64,000 bases of DNA from Hymenobacter cavernae (GTDB lineage: Bacteria > Bacteroidota > Bacteroidia > Cytophagales > Hymenobacteraceae). The notes below the pieces were generated by a model. That model had not been told where the DNA came from. It saw only the letters and a list, made by a program, of their open reading frames with translations, and made no database searches. The DNA lies in contig NZ_BMHT01000001.1 in assembly GCF_014641455.1 (NCBI RefSeq), positions 186,001 through 250,000 of the forward strand. The letters run 5' to 3'. A program made the position numbers and the translations under genes. Of this stretch, positions 8,439 through 17,899 are shown one piece after another (the stretch's first letter is position 1; each line of letters opens with the position of its first letter).

Positions 8439-9746
8439 TTAAGTGGTATGATGCACACTCTCATCCAAGAATGGATGATGCACTGGAACAAGTGAAGCCT
8501 GCGACAAACGTTTTGTCACCAGCAAAAGGAAAGACCCTAAGAAGATCATTGCCGTGCCGATCTCAATGATAAACCCATTGTCGGCCTTTAAAGTTGCTGG
8601 CATGATCATCAAATAGAAATCAGACCAGTGTCCAATCAGAATAGCAATGCTTACAATTTTGAGCATAATCATCTGCCGCTTAGCATCGCGCGTCATCAGT
8701 ACTAAGAAGGGGAAAGCAAAATTTATTAACAGGTTGAAAAAGAAGATTCCTGTATAACGGTCATTGAACCCTCCTAGACGTTGATTATAGTACACAGCTT
8801 CTTCTGGTAGGTTAGCGTACCAGATCAGCATGAACTGAGCAAACCATACATAAGTCCAGAAGATGCTGAAGCCGAACATGAATTTACCTAGATCATGCAA
8901 ATGGCTAGCATTTACAAAACGCATGTATCCAGCCTGCTTCAGGAAAATTACAATAAGCGTAGTAGCTGCAATACCTGATACCCACCAGCTAGCAAAAACA
9001 TACCAGCCAAACATTGTACTGAACCAGTGTGTATCTATAGACATTACCCAATCCCAAGCCGACATTGATGAGGACACCGCAAATAGCACTAAGAATACAG
9101 CAGCTACATTGATGCTTTTGTGGAAGTAAGCAGTACCACCATTTAGATCCTCTTCTAACGAAAGCTTGCGCAGTCTTTCAGAGAAGAACCACCAAATACC
9201 TATGTAAACTATCATTCTTATGAGGTAAAAAGGCTGGTTTAGAAAGCCACTTTTACCAGAGATGATAGCATCATAGCTTGGTGATTTAGGATCCATAATT
9301 CCTTCATGTGTCCAGTGAAAGAGATCATGCTTGCCTACTAAGAATACTAGCAGCATAATAACTCCTCCTGGAAGTAGCCAAGCACTCAGTGCTTCGTTGA
9401 CACGTTTGATTAGCACTGACCAGCCTGCGTAAGCAACATATTGTAATGCGACGAAGAAAGTGCCAATTACAGAGATACCAACGAAGTACACATTATTCAG
9501 CCATAGACTAGCGAACAGGCGCTTTAGCCAGATAGGACTTCCTTCTTCATGGTGTGCGGAAGCTCCCATGCCAGTGCCATGTTCAGCAGCGTGATGGTCA
9601 GCACCAACACCCATAGCCGCTAAAATCAACCCAACTACTAGCAGGATTACACCGGCAACAATAATCGTAACAAATGTTCTACGTGTTTTCGCGGAAAGCT
9701 CCAGGTGTTCAGCCGTGGCGCTTTCATGATGCGTCAAAGTTGCCAT
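8439..9746 (-). CDS. actF: ACIII quinone-binding integral membrane subunit ActF
   Basis: This 435-residue protein has about ten helices and resembles the NrfD-like ActC/ActF subunits of alternative complex III. Phrases such as SAWDWVMSIDTHWFSTMFGWYVFASW are typical of the ActF branch. ACIII oxidises menaquinol and passes electrons to cytochrome c or oxidase; ActF is the second large membrane subunit and may take part in proton movement. The N-terminal loop is His-rich (DHHAAEHG). It follows actE by 6 bp, and precedes coxB by 95 bp. Confidence 0.92.
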   Translation of the reverse strand: MATLTHHESATAEHLELSAKTRRTFVTIIVAGVILLVVGLILAAMGVGADHHAAEHGTGMGASAHHEEGSPIWLKRLFASLWLNNVYFVGISVIGTFFVALQYVAYAGWSVLIKRVNEALSAWLLPGGVIMLLVFLVGKHDLFHWTHEGIMDPKSPSYDAIISGKSGFLNQPFYLIRMIVYIGIWWFFSERLRKLSLEEDLNGGTAYFHKSINVAAVFLVLFAVSSSMSAWDWVMSIDTHWFSTMFGWYVFASWWVSGIAATTLIVIFLKQAGYMRFVNASHLHDLGKFMFGFSIFWTYVWFAQFMLIWYANLPEEAVYYNQRLGGFNDRYTGIFFFNLLINFAFPFLVLMTRDAKRQMIMLKIVSIAILIGHWSDFYLMIMPATLKADNGFIIEIGTAMIFLGSFLLLVTKRLSQASLVPVHHPFLDESVHHTT

Positions 9747-9752
9747 AGTTGA

Positions 9753-10499
9753 TTAGTTAGCTTTTCCGTTTCGTCCTTGAGCACCACCCTGACCAGGAGT
9801 TGCAGAACCTTTACCAGCCTGAGCTTCCTCTACTGGTGCTTGATTTGCCCGATCTGTCGATTCTGATTGATCAACTATTTCAGGAGAATCGTCACCTTTA
9901 GCTTGTACCAAGTCAGCTAAACCATCTGGACCTTTTCCTTGCTGGAGTACACGTACGTACATAGCAATCTTCCAACGCTCCTCTGGATTAACGATAGATC
10001 CGTGTGGCATCATACGGTTACGTCCCCATTGTATGACGTGATAGATGTGCCCATCATTCATCGTCTTATAAGCTCCAGTAGAGTAGTTCGGCACACCTTT
10101 AAACTTTTGCCCTACTGGCCCTTGACCGTCACCTTGTTCACCATGACAATGCGAACAAATACGAGTGTAAAGAACCTTACCCTCTTCTAGGTTCGCTTTG
10201 GTATAGCGAAATGGGTTTCGCAAGGTATGCTCTGCAATACGAACACTGTCTTTCGGAATATGATCGTAGTAACTCAACTTACCTAATGGTACTGTTCCAA
10301 CCACTGGTGTGCGCATGTTAAGTCCCATCGGATTGATGATATTAACATTCTCTTGCTTCAGCGGCTCGTAAGGAATTGATTCGTACATCTGCGGAGCATA
10401 TTCCACACCGGGACTACCGGCTTCATTACAGGCAACAGTGCATACTGCTCCGAACAGTATAGCCGACGCTTGCAGACCTAATTTCAGCGTATGCGTCAT
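9753..10499 (-). CDS. actE: ACIII monoheme cytochrome c lipoprotein ActE
   Basis: The 248-residue protein starts with a signal ending in a lipobox-like TVAC (Cys at about 24), then a region of about 85 residues and a cytochrome c domain with CSHCH. The axial Met is likely in MMPHGS. The last 50 residues are Gln/Gly/Ser-rich. ActE is the mobile or terminal heme c of ACIII and can hand electrons to the oxidase. Its ATG overlaps the actD stop by one base (TAATG), which indicates translational coupling. Confidence 0.94.
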   Translation of the reverse strand: MTHTLKLGLQASAILFGAVCTVACNEAGSPGVEYAPQMYESIPYEPLKQENVNIINPMGLNMRTPVVGTVPLGKLSYYDHIPKDSVRIAEHTLRNPFRYTKANLEEGKVLYTRICSHCHGEQGDGQGPVGQKFKGVPNYSTGAYKTMNDGHIYHVIQWGRNRMMPHGSIVNPEERWKIAMYVRVLQQGKGPDGLADLVQAKGDDSPEIVDQSESTDRANQAPVEEAQAGKGSATPGQGGAQGRNGKAN

Positions 10500-11026
10500 T
10501 ATTTCTGAGTCATTTCTTTTTCGTTCACCTCCGAAGCACCATTGTCACGCAACAATTGTCTTAGGTGGTTCATATCGAAAGTGCTATTGTTCAAATCAAT
10601 AGCTACTACAAACTTATCGTCAGTGGAGCGAACATCTAGCACTGGAACTCTCCACCGTGGGTACAAACCGCATATAGTGAAGAAGGTAATCATCATCCCC
10701 CATGCGCAGAAGAGCACAGTTAACTCGAAAGTCACAGGGATAAAGGCAGGAAGAGCGATGTGTGGCTTGCCACCAATAATCATTGGCCAGTCGAAACCTA
10801 GCATATAGATCTGCATCCACAAAGCAAATGAAGTTCCACACAGGCCAAAGAAGAAAGCAGCTATAGGCAAACGAGAGCGTTCAATACCTAGTGCATCATC
10901 GATGCCGTGTACAGGAAATGGCGTAAATACGTCGTGGATTTTAACACCGGCAGCGCGGATGTTATCAATGGCGTGCAGGAGCACGTCTTCGTCATCGAAG
11001 ATGCCGAGGGCGAAGCGCTTAGTCAT
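10499..11026 (-). CDS. actD: ACIII membrane subunit ActD (DUF3341)
   Basis: This 175-residue protein has a cytoplasmic N-terminal ferredoxin-like region ([19 protein letters not shown]), the conserved [11 protein letters not shown], two central helices and a short C-terminal domain. This is the DUF3341 family, known as ActD of ACIII, a structural subunit beside ActC. Its start lies inside the end of actC (8-bp overlap) and its stop shares one base with actE, so the three are tightly coupled. Confidence 0.94.
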   Translation of the reverse strand: MTKRFALGIFDDEDVLLHAIDNIRAAGVKIHDVFTPFPVHGIDDALGIERSRLPIAAFFFGLCGTSFALWMQIYMLGFDWPMIIGGKPHIALPAFIPVTFELTVLFCAWGMMITFFTICGLYPRWRVPVLDVRSTDDKFVVAIDLNNSTFDMNHLRQLLRDNGASEVNEKEMTQK

Positions 11027-12476
11027 GCTTATTATAGTTTACAGGAGCTGAGGCAGGAACACCAGGAGTAGCAGCATGTTGAACGGGAGCATGATGATCA
11101 TGTCCTCCAACATATGTTGGACCATTGTCTACTCCATATTTCAGGACAGACTTCACTTCAGCCATGTTGATGACAGGGAAGAACTTGGCAAAAAGCAAGA
11201 ACAACGTGAAGAATAAGCCAATGGTACCCAAGTAGATACCAACATCGATTCTGGTTGGCGAGAACATGGCCCAACTAGAGGGCAGGTAGTCACGGTGAAG
11301 CGAAGTAACAATAATTACGAAGCGCTCGAACCACATACCAATGTTCACAATGATGGAGAGCAGGAAAGTGAGCGGGATGCTATAACGAACCTTACGAATC
11401 CACACCAGCTGCGGGGTAATTACGTTGCAGGTCATCATTGACCAGTAAGCCCACCAATAAGGACCAGTAGCACGGTTGATGAATGCGTACTGTTCAAATT
11501 CTACCTGCGAGTACCAGGCGATGAAGAACTCTGTAATGTATGCCACACCTACGATTGAGCCAGTGATCATCATGATCTTGTTCATCAAGGCGATGTGCTC
11601 CAGTGTGATATAATCTTCCAACTTAAACACTACACGCGTAATCAACATCAGCGTGAGTACCATAGCAAAACCGGAGAAGATAGCTCCTGCCACGAAGTAT
11701 GGAGGGAAGATGGTAGTGTGCCAGCCTGGTACAACAGAGGTAGCAAAGTCCATCGATACAATCGTGTGTACTGATAATACTAGCGGCGTAGAAACACCAG
11801 CTAGGATTAAAGAAACTGTTTCGTAGCGCGACCAGTGCTTGGCCGAACCCGTCCAGCCGAAGCTAAGTAGTGCATACGCACGACGTGCGATTGGCCCTTT
11901 TGCTCGGTCACGGATGGTAGCGAAGTCCGGAATCAGACCTGTGTACCAGAACACCAACGAAACAGAGAAGTAAGTCGAGATGGCAAACACGTCCCATAGC
12001 AGAGGGGAGTTGAAATTTACCCATAGTGACCCAAAAGTGTTTTGGAACGGCAATACCCAGAAAGCTAACCATGGACGTCCCATGTGCAGTACAGGGAACA
12101 TAGCGGCGCATATTACCGCAAAAATAGTCATTGCTTCTGCTGCCCGGTTGATGGAGGTCCGCCACTTCTGACGGAACAACAGCAACACAGCTGAGATAAG
12201 CGTACCAGCGTGGCCAATACCTACCCACCACACGAAGTTGGTGATGTCCCAAGCCCAGCCAACTGTCTTATTTAAACCCCATTCTCCGATACCATACCAT
12301 AAGGTGCGATAAACTGAGTAGAGAAAAACGCCGAACAGGAACAAAGCTACACTCAAGGCTGCCATCCACCGGACGTTCGGCTTGGCTTCAACTTGGCGGC
12401 ACACGTCCTGCGTAACGTCGTGGTAGGTCTTTCCTCCTGTTACGAGAGGCTCCCTTACGGCTGATACGTGCTGCAT
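11019..12476 (-). CDS. actC: ACIII quinol-oxidising membrane subunit ActC (NrfD/PsrC family)
   Basis: The 485-residue protein has about ten helices of the NrfD/PsrC superfamily. The phrase [19 protein letters not shown] lies in an early helix and contains the His/Gly pattern used at the quinol site of this family. Later phrases [20 protein letters not shown] and [11 protein letters not shown] are strongly typical of ActC. It accepts menaquinol electrons and passes them to the iron-sulfur clusters of ActB. The C-terminal 40 residues are His/Ala-rich. It overlaps actD by 8 bp. Confidence 0.95.
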   Translation of the reverse strand: MQHVSAVREPLVTGGKTYHDVTQDVCRQVEAKPNVRWMAALSVALFLFGVFLYSVYRTLWYGIGEWGLNKTVGWAWDITNFVWWVGIGHAGTLISAVLLLFRQKWRTSINRAAEAMTIFAVICAAMFPVLHMGRPWLAFWVLPFQNTFGSLWVNFNSPLLWDVFAISTYFSVSLVFWYTGLIPDFATIRDRAKGPIARRAYALLSFGWTGSAKHWSRYETVSLILAGVSTPLVLSVHTIVSMDFATSVVPGWHTTIFPPYFVAGAIFSGFAMVLTLMLITRVVFKLEDYITLEHIALMNKIMMITGSIVGVAYITEFFIAWYSQVEFEQYAFINRATGPYWWAYWSMMTCNVITPQLVWIRKVRYSIPLTFLLSIIVNIGMWFERFVIIVTSLHRDYLPSSWAMFSPTRIDVGIYLGTIGLFFTLFLLFAKFFPVINMAEVKSVLKYGVDNGPTYVGGHDHHAPVQHAATPGVPASAPVNYNKHD

Positions 12477-12544
12477 AATCTTGAACTTAAAGGAGTGGAA
12501 GAAAGAGCCATTTTTTACAACAACTCTTCTGTATTACACAAAAA

Positions 12545-15500
12545 CTAAGCGTTCCGACTCTCTTCCGTATTACGGATTTTAGTAAGGTACGTGATATTCG
12601 ACTGCGTGTTGATAGAGTCAATTACATGGAAACCTCTTTCTCCATGTTCACGCTGTGTTATTTTGTGAACCTGTGACTCTGGATCGAGTAGGTCACCAAA
12701 CACAATTGCTTGAGTTGGGCATGACTGTGCACAGGCAGTTACAACTTCGCCATCTTTCGGACGGCGCTTCTGCTTTTTAGCCTCGAGTTTAGCCAACTGG
12801 ATACGCTGCACACAGAAGCTGCACTTCTCCATTACACCACGGGCACGCACTGTAACATCGGGGTTCAGTACCATCCGGCCTAGATCAGTGAACATGTGAC
12901 CATTCACCGTTTCAAACTTCTCGTTAGAGTAGTAAGAAAACCAGTTAAAGCGACGCACTTTGTACGGGCAGTTATTTGCACAGTAGCGGGTACCAACGCA
13001 ACGGTTATAGGTCATTTGATTCAGACCTTCCGAACTGTGCGTAGTAGCCAATACTGGGCACACTGTCTCACATGGTGCGTGATTGCAATGCTGGCAAAGC
13101 ATAGGCTGGAAAATAACCGACGGATTGTCGGAAGGATCTTCCATAGCCCGGTATGTAGCTAGCTTACCTTCGGTCTCAAATTCATCCTTGTGATGATCTG
13201 AGCTATAATAACGGTCAATGCGCAGCCAGTGCATTTCCCGACGGTTGATCACCTCTTGTTTACCGACTACGGCTACGTTGTTTTCGATCTGGCAACCTAT
13301 CACACAAGAACCACAGCCGATGCATGAGTTAAGGTCAATGACCATTCCCCAGTGGTGGTTTTTATACTCATAATCTTGCCACAGAGAAACTTTTCTGGGA
13401 TCTTCTAATCCTTCAGGAGTAGCAACCTTATCGTACTCAGTAACTTTTTTCGGATTCTTGGCATATTCATCCAATGTAGCTTCCTGCACTACTGGCTTAC
13501 GATCCATAATTGTATGGTGCGTCTGCGTCTGTGCAATCTGCGAGTTAGCTCCTGTCTTTTCAATCTTAGTGACCGAAGTAACATAGGAAATGGCGTTATC
13601 TGCCGCTACTGCTAACGGGTAAACATTTGCGCCTAATTTATCCCCTACTCGTCCTGCCTTCTCACGCCCATAACCTATTGCAACACTAACAGAACCTTGT
13701 GCCTGGCCCGGTTGAATTAATATAGGCAGTTCTACTGATTGACCGTTTGCAGTGGTAATGCGAACTACATCACCCTGCTCCCATTTATTCTCAGCCGCAA
13801 CAGCCATAGTACGAGGTACAGCAAGGTAGTTACCCCAAGTAGCTTTGGAAACTGGATCTGGCAACTCCTGTAGCCAAGGGTTATTTGCATCAGCTCCGTA
13901 CCCAGGGCCTACACCTACTTTCTCGTAAAGGGAGAGTTCTATACCTGTTTGCTTCGGTGCAGAAGCAATTTTACTAAGAGCTTGATCAATTGTGATTGTA
14001 CTACCTAGCTGAGGTTGAACAGCGGGAGTAAGAGAACCAACAGCGACACCATCATGTACTGCTTTATCCCAGTTAGCTTGAAAGTTGCCTCCTAAGACGC
14101 CACGCCAGTTAGCACGGAGATAATTGTAGTATGATTGCTGATTGCCTGCCCACTTCAACAAGCTATCCTGAGCTTGGCGGGTAGCAAACAAAGGCGAAAT
14201 AGTAGGTTGAGCTAAGCTCAAAGCACCACGACGTGGTTCATAGTCATTCCACGATTCCAGAAAATTGTGGTCTGGACAAGCATAATAACAAAGCGAACCT
14301 GTCTCGTCTAAACGGTCGTTGAGCGATATGCTCATGGGCACCTTTGCAATGCCTGATCTTACTTTATCTGCTAAAGGATGATTGTATGCTGGATTGGCAT
14401 GGTAGAAAATAACTGCGCCTACAGTACCAGCATTCATGTCATTCACCAGACGCAGAAAACGGGCATCATCACCTTGGCGAACAAAAGAGGGGTTATCTGT
14501 ATCAACAGTAGTACCTACATTACCCAAAGCTTGGTTGATGGCAGTTACAACTGTTTGAACCGCTACATCATTTGAGCCTGAAACTACTAGGCTACGACCA
14601 CGATGAGCCTTCAACTCAGCAACAGCCTTGTTTAACTGCTCATTCTTGAACGATGAACTTCCTCCGCCAACAATACCATTGTAAAGTGCAGCGGCTACTG
14701 CCCCCATTTCAGAAGGCTTTACTGCGACACGTACGTCAGCATTGGCACCAGTGAGCGACATAGTCGGCTCAAACTGGAAATGCCGTGACATTGTACGCTT
14801 ATCACTCGATACTTTGCGGTTGGTAATGTACTGCCGGGCGTACTCTATCGGAGACAACCATGTACCTAGGAAATCAGCACCTAGGCTAACAATGACATCG
14901 GCTTTGCTGAAGTCGTAAGCAGGTACAACGCCACCATTAGCACGCAGAAGAGCAGAGCTGGAGTTGGCATCATACATTACATGCTCCGTATTGGGATAAC
15001 GGGCAGCAAACTCCGCAATTACTTTCTTAGTAGTCGGGCTGATGATGGTAGGAGACACAATTGCAATTCGGCCAGTAGCCCCGGCAAGCTTAGTCCGAAT
15101 CTCTTGGTCAACGCGAGCTGTTTCTGCTTTCTGCCCTTTTATAGTGAAGTGCTGCAAGCGGCCACCATCGTACAAGCTTAACACAGAAGCCTGCGCTCGT
15201 GCCGATAGGCCTCCCCCTGTAATTGGTGAACCAGGATTGCCTTCTAGTTTAATCGGACGGCCCTCACGAGTTTTTACCAATATGCTGTTGTAGTCAGTAC
15301 CGTTGAAGTACGACGAGGCATAAAAGTTAGCAATACCTGGATCAACTTCTTCTGGCTTATTCAGGTAGGGAATAGCCTTCTTAATTGGTGTTTGGCAGCT
15401 AGCTAAAGTGGCCGCGGCAATGCCGAAGCCCATGAGCTTGAGGAAGTCGCGGCGCGGGGCTACCGATTCGTCGGAAGAGCCATAGGTTTCTTTCACCGGT

Positions 15501-15595
15501 AGAAAATCCGCAAACTCAGTGAGTGCGTTTTTTACAAACTCCGGCGAGTTTTCCAGTTCCTCAATTCCCTTCCAGTACTTAGGCGACTCTTGCAT
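12545..15595 (-). CDS. actB: ACIII iron-sulfur subunit ActB (molybdopterin-oxidoreductase-like plus ferredoxin domains)
   Basis: The 1016-residue protein combines a large molybdopterin-oxidoreductase-like domain (about residues 80-740) with a C-terminal PsrB-like ferredoxin domain (about 770-980). The Cys clusters CIGCGSCVIGC, CQHCNHAPCETVC, CANNCPYK and CSFC...CAQSCP fit three [4Fe-4S] and one [3Fe-4S] centre. A twin-arginine-like motif (PRRDFLKLMGF) sits about 48 residues from the start, as in the 'TAT-variant' members. ActB relatives have lost the Mo cofactor. It relays electrons from ActC to the hemes of ActA on the periplasmic face. Confidence 0.96.
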   Translation of the reverse strand: MQESPKYWKGIEELENSPEFVKNALTEFADFLPVKETYGSSDESVAPRRDFLKLMGFGIAAATLASCQTPIKKAIPYLNKPEEVDPGIANFYASSYFNGTDYNSILVKTREGRPIKLEGNPGSPITGGGLSARAQASVLSLYDGGRLQHFTIKGQKAETARVDQEIRTKLAGATGRIAIVSPTIISPTTKKVIAEFAARYPNTEHVMYDANSSSALLRANGGVVPAYDFSKADVIVSLGADFLGTWLSPIEYARQYITNRKVSSDKRTMSRHFQFEPTMSLTGANADVRVAVKPSEMGAVAAALYNGIVGGGSSSFKNEQLNKAVAELKAHRGRSLVVSGSNDVAVQTVVTAINQALGNVGTTVDTDNPSFVRQGDDARFLRLVNDMNAGTVGAVIFYHANPAYNHPLADKVRSGIAKVPMSISLNDRLDETGSLCYYACPDHNFLESWNDYEPRRGALSLAQPTISPLFATRQAQDSLLKWAGNQQSYYNYLRANWRGVLGGNFQANWDKAVHDGVAVGSLTPAVQPQLGSTITIDQALSKIASAPKQTGIELSLYEKVGVGPGYGADANNPWLQELPDPVSKATWGNYLAVPRTMAVAAENKWEQGDVVRITTANGQSVELPILIQPGQAQGSVSVAIGYGREKAGRVGDKLGANVYPLAVAADNAISYVTSVTKIEKTGANSQIAQTQTHHTIMDRKPVVQEATLDEYAKNPKKVTEYDKVATPEGLEDPRKVSLWQDYEYKNHHWGMVIDLNSCIGCGSCVIGCQIENNVAVVGKQEVINRREMHWLRIDRYYSSDHHKDEFETEGKLATYRAMEDPSDNPSVIFQPMLCQHCNHAPCETVCPVLATTHSSEGLNQMTYNRCVGTRYCANNCPYKVRRFNWFSYYSNEKFETVNGHMFTDLGRMVLNPDVTVRARGVMEKCSFCVQRIQLAKLEAKKQKRRPKDGEVVTACAQSCPTQAIVFGDLLDPESQVHKITQREHGERGFHVIDSINTQSNITYLTKIRNTEESRNA

Positions 15596-15607
15596 TTGTT
15601 TTTAGGA

Positions 15608-15661
15608 CTTAAGACCTTGGTGATTAGGCTTTTTAGAACCGAGTAGGATCACCAAGTTAAG
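15608..15661. repeat. Intercistronic inverted repeat upstream of actB
   Basis: CTTGGTGAT at 15616-15624 pairs with ATCACCAAG at 15648-15656, and the stem extends past a three-base bulge through CTTAA (15608-15612) and TTAAG (15657-15661). The loop is 23 bases. It lies in the 147-bp actA-actB gap, together with a second hairpin at 15696-15735. Confidence 0.75.
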
Positions 15662-15695
15662 GCTTATTTAGAATCTAAAATCAGTAAAGGTGTTA

Positions 15696-15735
15696 GGCTG
15701 TATAGAGCTTGATTAAGATCAACTTCTATACAGCC
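15696..15735. repeat. Intercistronic hairpin just after actA
   Basis: GGCTGTATAGA (15696-15706) pairs perfectly with TCTATACAGCC (15725-15735). A second 5-bp stem TTGAT/ATCAA sits inside the loop. The hairpin begins 7 bp downstream of the actA stop in transcription direction and has no strong T-tract. It may set the actA to actB message ratio. Confidence 0.8.
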
Positions 15736-15742
15736 CTATAAC

Positions 15743-17092
15743 CTAGTAGTGGCACTTAGAGCACTCCGTACCGCCGTTAGAAGATACGGTAAACGGTGCT
15801 GCACTATTAGCTTTGTCGTGCAACTTCACAAGGTTATTGTAGTAGCCGTTGCCTTTCGTGTTGAGAGGCGTCTCGCGGTGGCAGTTGATGCACCAGCCCA
15901 TGGTGAGAGCAGAGTACTGATACACTACTTCCATGTTTTGAATAGGGCCATGGCAAGTCTGACATTCGATGCCGCCGACTTGCGTATGTTGTGAGTGGTT
16001 GAAGTAAGCTAGGTCAGGTAGGTTGTGAATACGTACCCACTGAATTGGCTGTTTCTTCTCAATAGCACGGTAAATCTTGCGAATCTCCGGCGATTCTGTT
16101 TTGATCTGCGAGTGGCAGTTCATACAGATATTAGCCGAAGGAATATTGGCACTCTTACTCTTATACACACTAGTGTGGCAATAAGAGCAGTTAATCTGGT
16201 TTGTACCAGCGTGTAGTTTGTGTGAGAAGGCAATAGGTTGCGTGGGCTGATAGCCTTGGGTTAGGCCAACGCCCATGGCAGCCTGAACTGATTCGTAGAG
16301 GATAGCCAGTGTAAAGACGGTGACAGCAAGCCCTCGTACGATATTGGACTTGTATATCTTCGAATAATCGAAGCGCTGCTCCATCAACTCTACATCACGA
16401 CCATCCAAGTCTTTGCGGCCGCGAAGTACATCCTTCATGATGTTGGCGATAATGACGAGCGTCACTACCAACACGATCAGAACTACTACTAATACGATCA
16501 ATAGAACATTAACATACTGACCAGCTCCAGCAGTATCATCAGCGGCAGCATCCTTGCCGTCTGTTGCGTTAACGTTACCTGCTGTTACACCTCCCTGATC
16601 AGCCGTACTTCCTTTTCCGCTCTCGGCGCTGATATAAGAGATAATAGAGGTAATTTCAGCATCTGATAGTTGGAAGCTAGGCATCTGCTGCTTCTGATAC
16701 TGATTGAACAGCTTCACTGCATATTCATCGCCACTGGCTACTACTTTGCTGGAGTTCTTTATCCAAGGGATGAGCCAAGATATCGGACGGCGCTTGGTAA
16801 TGTCTTTTAGGGCTGGTCCGACTACTACGTCGTTCACAGCGTGACACTGAGCGCAATTGTTTTTGAACAATGCATCGCCGGCAGCAATAGCAGCAGCATC
16901 ACCTCCACCGGTGGCTGGGTCAGCCCCGGCGGTAGCACCGGGGGCTACTCCATCCTTGCTTACGCCAGGGGCTGAACCCACCGGCGCTGTACCAGAACTT
17001 TGCTGTTGAGCCACAGCATTGCTTAGGCCAGCAAAGGTCAGGAACAACGCAAGGAAGAGATGAGAAAGGGAACGTAGTCGGATGCTATCCAT
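15743..17092 (-). CDS. actA: ACIII multiheme cytochrome c subunit ActA (six CxxCH sites)
   Basis: The 449-residue protein has a signal peptide (1-28), a Gly/Ala/Pro-rich linker, a monoheme cytochrome c domain with CAQCH at Cys80, a membrane helix near residues 195-220, and a C-terminal multiheme domain with CSYCH, CMNCH, CQTCH, CINCH and CSKCH. That is one plus five hemes. It takes electrons from ActB and feeds ActE or the oxidase. The ATG at 17090-17092 is preferred over an in-frame start at 17167. The signal peptide begins there, and a complete minus-strand promoter covers 17140-17170, which the longer frame would overlap. Confidence 0.95.
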   Translation of the reverse strand: MDSIRLRSLSHLFLALFLTFAGLSNAVAQQQSSGTAPVGSAPGVSKDGVAPGATAGADPATGGGDAAAIAAGDALFKNNCAQCHAVNDVVVGPALKDITKRRPISWLIPWIKNSSKVVASGDEYAVKLFNQYQKQQMPSFQLSDAEITSIISYISAESGKGSTADQGGVTAGNVNATDGKDAAADDTAGAGQYVNVLLIVLVVVLIVLVVTLVIIANIMKDVLRGRKDLDGRDVELMEQRFDYSKIYKSNIVRGLAVTVFTLAILYESVQAAMGVGLTQGYQPTQPIAFSHKLHAGTNQINCSYCHTSVYKSKSANIPSANICMNCHSQIKTESPEIRKIYRAIEKKQPIQWVRIHNLPDLAYFNHSQHTQVGGIECQTCHGPIQNMEVVYQYSALTMGWCINCHRETPLNTKGNGYYNNLVKLHDKANSAAPFTVSSNGGTECSKCHY

Positions 17093-17139
17093 AGCACAAA
17101 AAGACTGAAGAAAAGAAACGCACAGGTGCTCCAAGGCCA

Positions 17140-17170
17140 CAAATGTAGGTCGTGAATCGCAGACCACAAA
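17140..17170 (-). promoter_or_regulatory. Promoter of the ACIII/oxidase operon
   Basis: Read on the minus strand: TTTG at 17170-17167, a 19-bp spacer, then TACATTTG at 17147-17140. This fits the Bacteroidota consensus TTTG-N19-TAnnTTTG exactly. Transcription would begin near 17135, leaving a leader of about 40 bases before the actA ATG at 17092. Confidence 0.8.
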
Positions 17171-17444
17171 CCCGGTTTAGGTAATTTTCACGTAATGAAT
17201 CTTGCTTAGAATCATTCTAAAAACCGCAATAAATACTACTTTATATAGGTACCTAAATACAGCAAGGCCCACCTATTATGCTAGCAGTAAGTAGTATACC
17301 CCTACTATTGGTTATACCTTCTACTTACTACTTGGTATACCTTATAGTAGTTGTCAACTTGAACCAAGTTTTTACGAAAGCCCTATACTTCAATCTAGTC
17401 TTATTACTTCTGCTGATTGAGTATGAACTAATTAAACCAATATG

Positions 17445-17475
17445 TTTGTCATGAGCAATAGAAGTAGTACCTTTG
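17445..17475 (+). promoter_or_regulatory. Promoter of rpsF-rpsR-rplI
   Basis: TTTG at 17445-17448, a 19-bp spacer and TACCTTTG at 17468-17475 match the Bacteroidota promoter consensus. Transcription should start near 17480, giving a leader of roughly 38 bases to the rpsF ATG at 17518. Confidence 0.82.
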
Positions 17476-17517
17476 CCGCCTCATTTAGTTTTCACTTAAT
17501 TTTATTCATCCCGTCTA

Positions 17518-17895
17518 ATGGAAGTAAGAAATTACGAGACGGTCTTCATTCTGACCCCCGTGCTGAACGAGGCTCAGGTGCAAGAGACGATCGAGAAGTT
17601 CTCGCAGGTGCTTAAGGAAAATAGCGCCGACATCATCAACACTGAAAACTGGGGCCTCAAGAAATTGGCGTACCCGATTCAGAAGAAATCGACCGGATAT
17701 TACCACCTGATCGAGTTCACTGGCGCTGGCAACGTAGTTGACCAGCTGGAGCTGGCATTCCGCCGTGACGAGCGCATCATTCGGTTTTTGACTACGGTGC
17801 TTGATAAGCACGCCGTGTCTTACAACCAGCGTCGCCGCAACGGTGAGATGAACCAGCAGAAAGCCCAAAAACAATCGGACGCCGTAGCCCAGTAA
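17518..17895 (+). CDS. rpsF: 30S ribosomal protein bS6
   Basis: The 125-residue protein has the bS6 fold signature: N-terminal YETVFILTPVL, central NWGLKKLAYPIQKKSTGYYHLIEF and RRDERIIRFLTTVL. It binds 16S rRNA in the platform with bS18. The C-terminus has a Gln/Asn-rich tail. It leads the classic rpsF-rpsR-rplI cluster. In Bacteroidota, structural work on Flavobacterium ribosomes places bS6, bS18 and bS21 around the 16S 3' end, hiding the anti-Shine-Dalgarno; that is literature knowledge, not visible here. Confidence 0.97.
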   Translation: MEVRNYETVFILTPVLNEAQVQETIEKFSQVLKENSADIINTENWGLKKLAYPIQKKSTGYYHLIEFTGAGNVVDQLELAFRRDERIIRFLTTVLDKHAVSYNQRRRNGEMNQQKAQKQSDAVAQ

Positions 17896-17899
17896 GAAG

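Larger units (their letters stand above)
17093..17517. other. Divergent regulatory region between actA (minus) and rpsF (plus)
   Basis: These 425 bp hold no gene. They contain one full Bacteroidota promoter on each strand (17140-17170 minus and 17445-17475 plus). The middle, about 17225-17420, is very AT-rich with repeated TAGTA/TACTA words (for example around 17285-17350, where AGTAAGTAGTAT and CTTACTACTTGG face each other), which could form a weak cruciform or bind a regulator. Confidence 0.7.
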
